Assembly: GCA_030017395.1 (NCBI GenBank)
Contig: JASEIZ010000080.1
Span: forward strand, 1-8,611
Direction: 5' to 3'
DNA length: 8,611 bases
From: Desulfobacterales bacterium
GTDB lineage: Bacteria > Desulfobacterota > Desulfobacteria > Desulfobacterales > ETH-SRB1
The notes under the pieces are model-generated. The model saw nothing but the letters and a program-made list of their open reading frames with translations. It did no database searches and was not told the origin of the DNA. A program made the position numbers and the translations under genes. This document shows, piece by piece, positions 6,311 through 8,611 of the stretch (positions are counted from its first letter, which is position 1; the number at the start of each line of letters is the position of its first letter).

Positions 6311-6625
6311 ATGACTAACAATAAAAATAGTGTTCAATCCTTACTTATAGAGATTGGCGAAAGGTTAAGAGATGCGCGCCTGTCTCGCAACGAAAGCCAG
6401 GAACTGTTCGCACAAAGGCTTGGCTTAACCCGTCAGTCGTACAGCAAAATGGAAAAAGGTTCTCCGCAGACTCTGATTGGCAATTGGCTGGAGGCATGCA
6501 GCATCCTTGGCCGGCTTGACGGCTGGCAGGAGGTGCTGGCTTCAAAAGAAAACCTTTTTGCGAAATTCGAGAAGAAGAGTAGTAAACGACAGCGCGCAGG
6601 CGGCAGCCGCAAGAGGAAGAGATGA
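6311..6625 (+). CDS. hipB: HipB-like XRE-family antitoxin and operon repressor
   Basis: This 104-aa DNA-binding protein is the partner of the HipA kinase coded next. In known HipBA systems HipB binds HipA, keeps it inactive, and represses the operon as a dimer. The helix-turn-helix spans about residues 15-52: IGERLRDARLSRNESQELF, then AQRLGLTRQSYSKMEKG, in which QRLGLTRQSYSKME is the turn and recognition helix. Residues 54-78 continue as helices (LIGNWLEACSILGRL). The C-terminus is a very basic tail, KKSSKRQRAGGSRKRKR, possibly disordered. The frame is open upstream to a TTG at 6260, but that would place the promoter inside the gene, so the ATG at 6311 is preferred. No Shine-Dalgarno is visible. 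The stop overlaps the hipA start as ATGA. Confidence 0.85.
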   Translation: MTNNKNSVQSLLIEIGERLRDARLSRNESQELFAQRLGLTRQSYSKMEKGSPQTLIGNWLEACSILGRLDGWQEVLASKENLFAKFEKKSSKRQRAGGSRKRKR

Positions 6626-7839
6626 TAAAGCTTGATGTATGGTTAACCCTGCCATCAGGGGAAAGCGTAAAGGCCGGCACCCTTGTTGCAGACCCCGACA
6701 ATGTTATTGGAGCATTGCCGGGACAGTTCCGTTACGCTTCCGATTACATGGAGCATACACGGGCCTTTCCGCTTGACCCGCTTCATTTACCGCTGTCTGC
6801 GGACATCTTTGATGCGGATCGGCCCCATGCAGGAGTTCATGGCGTTTTTGAAGACAGCCTTCCGGACGATTGGGGGCGAAGGCTCCTGGTCCGCCGCTAC
6901 AATCTGGGCCGCAAAGACCAGCGAGTCCCACAATTATTACGCTTGTTAGGAAACCAGTGTTTGGGGGCTTTGAGCTATATGGAAACAGGCCGGCCGGACT
7001 TGAAAACAACAGGGGTTCACCTTCGTCACCTACAGGAACTGGCGCTGCTGGCGGAAAGATTTGAGCAGGACGGAGCCGTGGACAACGATGAACTTTCCCT
7101 GTTATTTCTGGCAGGCAGTTCACCTGGCGGAGCCAGGCCCAAGGCGCTTGTCAAGGATGAAAGCGGCACATACATGGCAAAGTTTGCCAGCGCCAGGGAT
7201 CAACTGGACGTTGTCAGCCTGGAGGCCGCCGCTATGGAGTTGGGCCGCAGGGCAGGCATCGAAACTGCCGATAGCAAGCTTTTAGCGCTGGGTTCCAGAA
7301 AATGCCTGTTGATAAAACGATTCGATATCAACGAAGCCGGCGGCCGAAATCACCTAATCAGCATGCAGTTTTTACTCAAGGCCGACGGATATTACTATGC
7401 CGGATACAGGGACATGGCAGAGGTAATCAGGCATGTTTCCAAGCAACCGGGGCTGGATCTTCACAAGCTTTACAGACAGATGGTGTTCAACGTGATGATC
7501 GGCAACACCGATGACCACCTGAAAAATTTCATTATGCTGCATAATGATGAAGGCTGGAAACTGAGCCCTGCATTCGATCTGGTGCCGAACATCGGTTTTA
7601 ACAGGGAACATGTTCTGCGCATCGGATATGATAACAGACCGCCTGATCTTGAAACACTCCTGAAGGAAGCCGGGCATTTCGGGTTAAAACGACGACAACA
7701 GACCCTGGAAATGATCATAAAGGTTTATGAGGCTGTCTCGGAGTGGAGTACAGTTTTCGCGGAATGTGATGTGCCGGAAAGGGATACCGAAAGTATCGGT
7801 AAAGATATCAGCCAACGGCTGAAAAAATATTTGAGATAA
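6622..7839 (+). CDS. hipA: HipA-like serine/threonine kinase toxin
   Basis: This 405-aa protein is close to full HipA length (440 aa in E. coli). In known systems free HipA phosphorylates a translation target (glutamyl-tRNA synthetase in E. coli) and causes growth arrest or persistence. The N-terminal part (1-110) carries the HipA_N features FPLDPLHLPLS (49-59) and HGVFEDSLPDDWGRRLL (73-89). The ATP-loop SSPGGARPK is at 166-174, the likely ATP-binding Lys is K187 in YMAKF, and E201 would pair with it. The catalytic segment is GNTDDHLKNF (294-303), with D298 the likely base and N302 its metal partner, and D319 in LSPAFDL is the Mg-binding Asp. All key kinase residues are present, so the toxin is probably active. 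Its substrate cannot be predicted, because HipA families differ. It is ATGA-coupled to hipB. Confidence 0.92.
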   Translation: MIKLDVWLTLPSGESVKAGTLVADPDNVIGALPGQFRYASDYMEHTRAFPLDPLHLPLSADIFDADRPHAGVHGVFEDSLPDDWGRRLLVRRYNLGRKDQRVPQLLRLLGNQCLGALSYMETGRPDLKTTGVHLRHLQELALLAERFEQDGAVDNDELSLLFLAGSSPGGARPKALVKDESGTYMAKFASARDQLDVVSLEAAAMELGRRAGIETADSKLLALGSRKCLLIKRFDINEAGGRNHLISMQFLLKADGYYYAGYRDMAEVIRHVSKQPGLDLHKLYRQMVFNVMIGNTDDHLKNFIMLHNDEGWKLSPAFDLVPNIGFNREHVLRIGYDNRPPDLETLLKEAGHFGLKRRQQTLEMIIKVYEAVSEWSTVFAECDVPERDTESIGKDISQRLKKYLR

Positions 7840-7848
7840 TTTTTTGTT

Positions 7849-7863
7849 AAACATCACATGTTT
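7849..7863. repeat. Perfect inverted repeat AAACAT-CAC-ATGTTT
   Basis: The 6-bp arms lie between the hipA stop and the nitroreductase start, followed by a T. The stem is A/T-rich and the loop has 3 bases. It could be a weak terminator for hipA or an operator for the next gene. Confidence 0.35.
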
Positions 7864-7873
7864 TCCTTTAACA

Positions 7874-8509
7874 ATGGGCAAAGCCATGATTATCAACAAA
7901 TCCAAAGAAATCGTAAAACTGCCCGCCCCACGGTTCGACGGTAATATTCCAGTTGAGACGGCTTTATCAAAAAGACGGTCTGTGCGAAGCTATGCCGCAG
8001 AAGCTTTGACACTTGCCGAAGTCTCGCAGCTTTTGTGGTCTGCGCAGGGCATAACAGATTCGAGAGGTTTTAGAACAGCGCCTTCCGCCGGAGCGCTTTA
8101 TCCTCTTGAACTGTACATTGTCGCCGGCATGGTGCGGGGCATTCCCGCGGGTATTTATAAATACAGGCCTCATACACATGAATTATCCAAGATTTTGGAC
8201 GGAGACCTGAGAGCGCAATTGTGCGGTGCGGCTTTAAATCAATCTTCAGTAAAACAAGCGCCTCTTGTTTTTGTGTTTTGCGCCGTACATGAACGTATTA
8301 CCGGAAAGTATGGAAACAGGAGCATACAATATGTTTATATGGAAGTTGGTCACGCGTCCCAAAATGTCTGCCTGCAGGCTGTTTCATTGGATCTTTGGAC
8401 ACTGACCATCGGCGCCTTTTACGACGACCGGGTTAAAACGGTCATCAATGCAATGGCGGATGAGCACCCGCTTTATATCATGACAATTGGAAGGCTAAAA
8501 AGTGAATGA
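7874..8509 (+). CDS. SagB-like nitroreductase-family flavoprotein
   Basis: This 211-aa protein is a probable FMN-dependent, NAD(P)H-using oxidoreductase of the nitroreductase fold, working as a dimer in the cytoplasm. The FMN-phosphate motif RRSVRSY is at 34-40 (numbered from 7874), and RTAPSAGALYPLE is at 67-79, the hallmark of the SagB/ThcOx-type subfamily. EVGHASQN (157-164) and the stretch GAFYDDRV (180-187) through PLYIMTIG (199-206) complete the cofactor pocket. SagB enzymes oxidise azolines in thiazole/oxazole peptides, but no partner cyclodehydratase or precursor peptide is seen here, so that role is not implied; many such stand-alone proteins have unknown substrates. Start choice is uncertain between ATG 7874 and ATG 7886 (207 aa), as neither has a strong ribosome site. 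It begins 35 bp after hipA, so read-through from hipBA is possible. Confidence 0.85.
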   Translation: MGKAMIINKSKEIVKLPAPRFDGNIPVETALSKRRSVRSYAAEALTLAEVSQLLWSAQGITDSRGFRTAPSAGALYPLELYIVAGMVRGIPAGIYKYRPHTHELSKILDGDLRAQLCGAALNQSSVKQAPLVFVFCAVHERITGKYGNRSIQYVYMEVGHASQNVCLQAVSLDLWTLTIGAFYDDRVKTVINAMADEHPLYIMTIGRLKSE

Positions 8510-8534
8510 TCCTTGCCGGTTGGATGTGTAAAAA

Positions 8535-8568
8535 TCAGAGCCGTGGCGGAAATGATTTCTGCCTCTGA
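8535..8568. repeat. Strong palindromic hairpin downstream of the nitroreductase gene
   Basis: GGCGGAA (8545-8551) pairs with TTCTGCC (8557-8563) with one G-U and the loop ATGAT. The stem is extended by TCAGA (8535-8539) with TCTGA (8564-8568), leaving a 5-nt bulge on the left. No T-run follows, so it is more like a palindromic repeat or a structured 3' end than a plain terminator. Nothing else is seen in the last 100 bases. Confidence 0.5.
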
Positions 8569-8611
8569 CCGGGGCACGCTTGGGAACGCTCCTTGATATG
8601 TTGATTAATTG

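Noticed and set aside
6345..7123. Long minus-strand open frames across hipB and hipA (up to 139 codons)
   Set aside because: They are antisense shadows of well-supported + strand genes, with Pro/Arg/Ser-rich translations typical of the reverse frame of G/C-rich coding DNA.

Overview
The window most likely comes from a Desulfobacterota (deltaproteobacterial), sulfate-reducer-like chromosome. The main evidence is a siroheme decarboxylase beta subunit (AhbB) of the alternative heme pathway, a cobalamin-binding radical SAM protein, and a palindromic repeat at the left edge of a type widespread in proteobacterial genomes. The species cannot be told from the sequence. All convincing genes lie on the + strand.

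Region 1 (1-2248) looks metabolic. A palindromic repeat cut by the window edge is followed by ahbB (64-549) and a B12-binding-type radical SAM enzyme of unknown substrate (664-2004). About 240 non-coding bases follow, with an inverted repeat and an 11-bp direct repeat.

Region 2 (2249-5892) is an accessory block, apparently one transcription unit. It opens with a restriction-modification pair: a 685-aa DNA methyltransferase carrying several Cys pairs (DUF1156/COG1743-like), overlapping by 20 bp a 275-aa endonuclease that resembles NotI in its four-Cys site and its D...ExQ active site. Next comes a wreck of a DUF4238 gene whose first 14 codons are recognisable and whose remainder is a cluster of palindromes. 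The block ends with an ATGA-coupled pair of small genes, an 80-aa protein and a DUF2283 protein, probably a toxin-antitoxin-like module, closed by a hairpin terminator at 5897-5942.

Region 3 (5943-7839) begins with about 370 bases without a credible gene and then holds a hipB-hipA operon with another ATGA overlap. Its best promoter places the transcription start at or next to the hipB ATG, and a small palindrome sits in the promoter spacer, suggesting autoregulation and perhaps a leaderless message.

Region 4 (7840-8611) holds a SagB-like nitroreductase-family flavoprotein (7874-8509) and a strong palindromic hairpin of unknown role in the last 100 bases.

The window therefore reads as metabolic genes flanking a small defence/addiction island of three modules: a NotI-like R-M system, a DUF2283 pair and HipBA. 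No wholly new system is certain. The least usual parts are the combination of a NotI-type nuclease with a Cys-rich methyltransferase, and the uncharacterised small gene pair.
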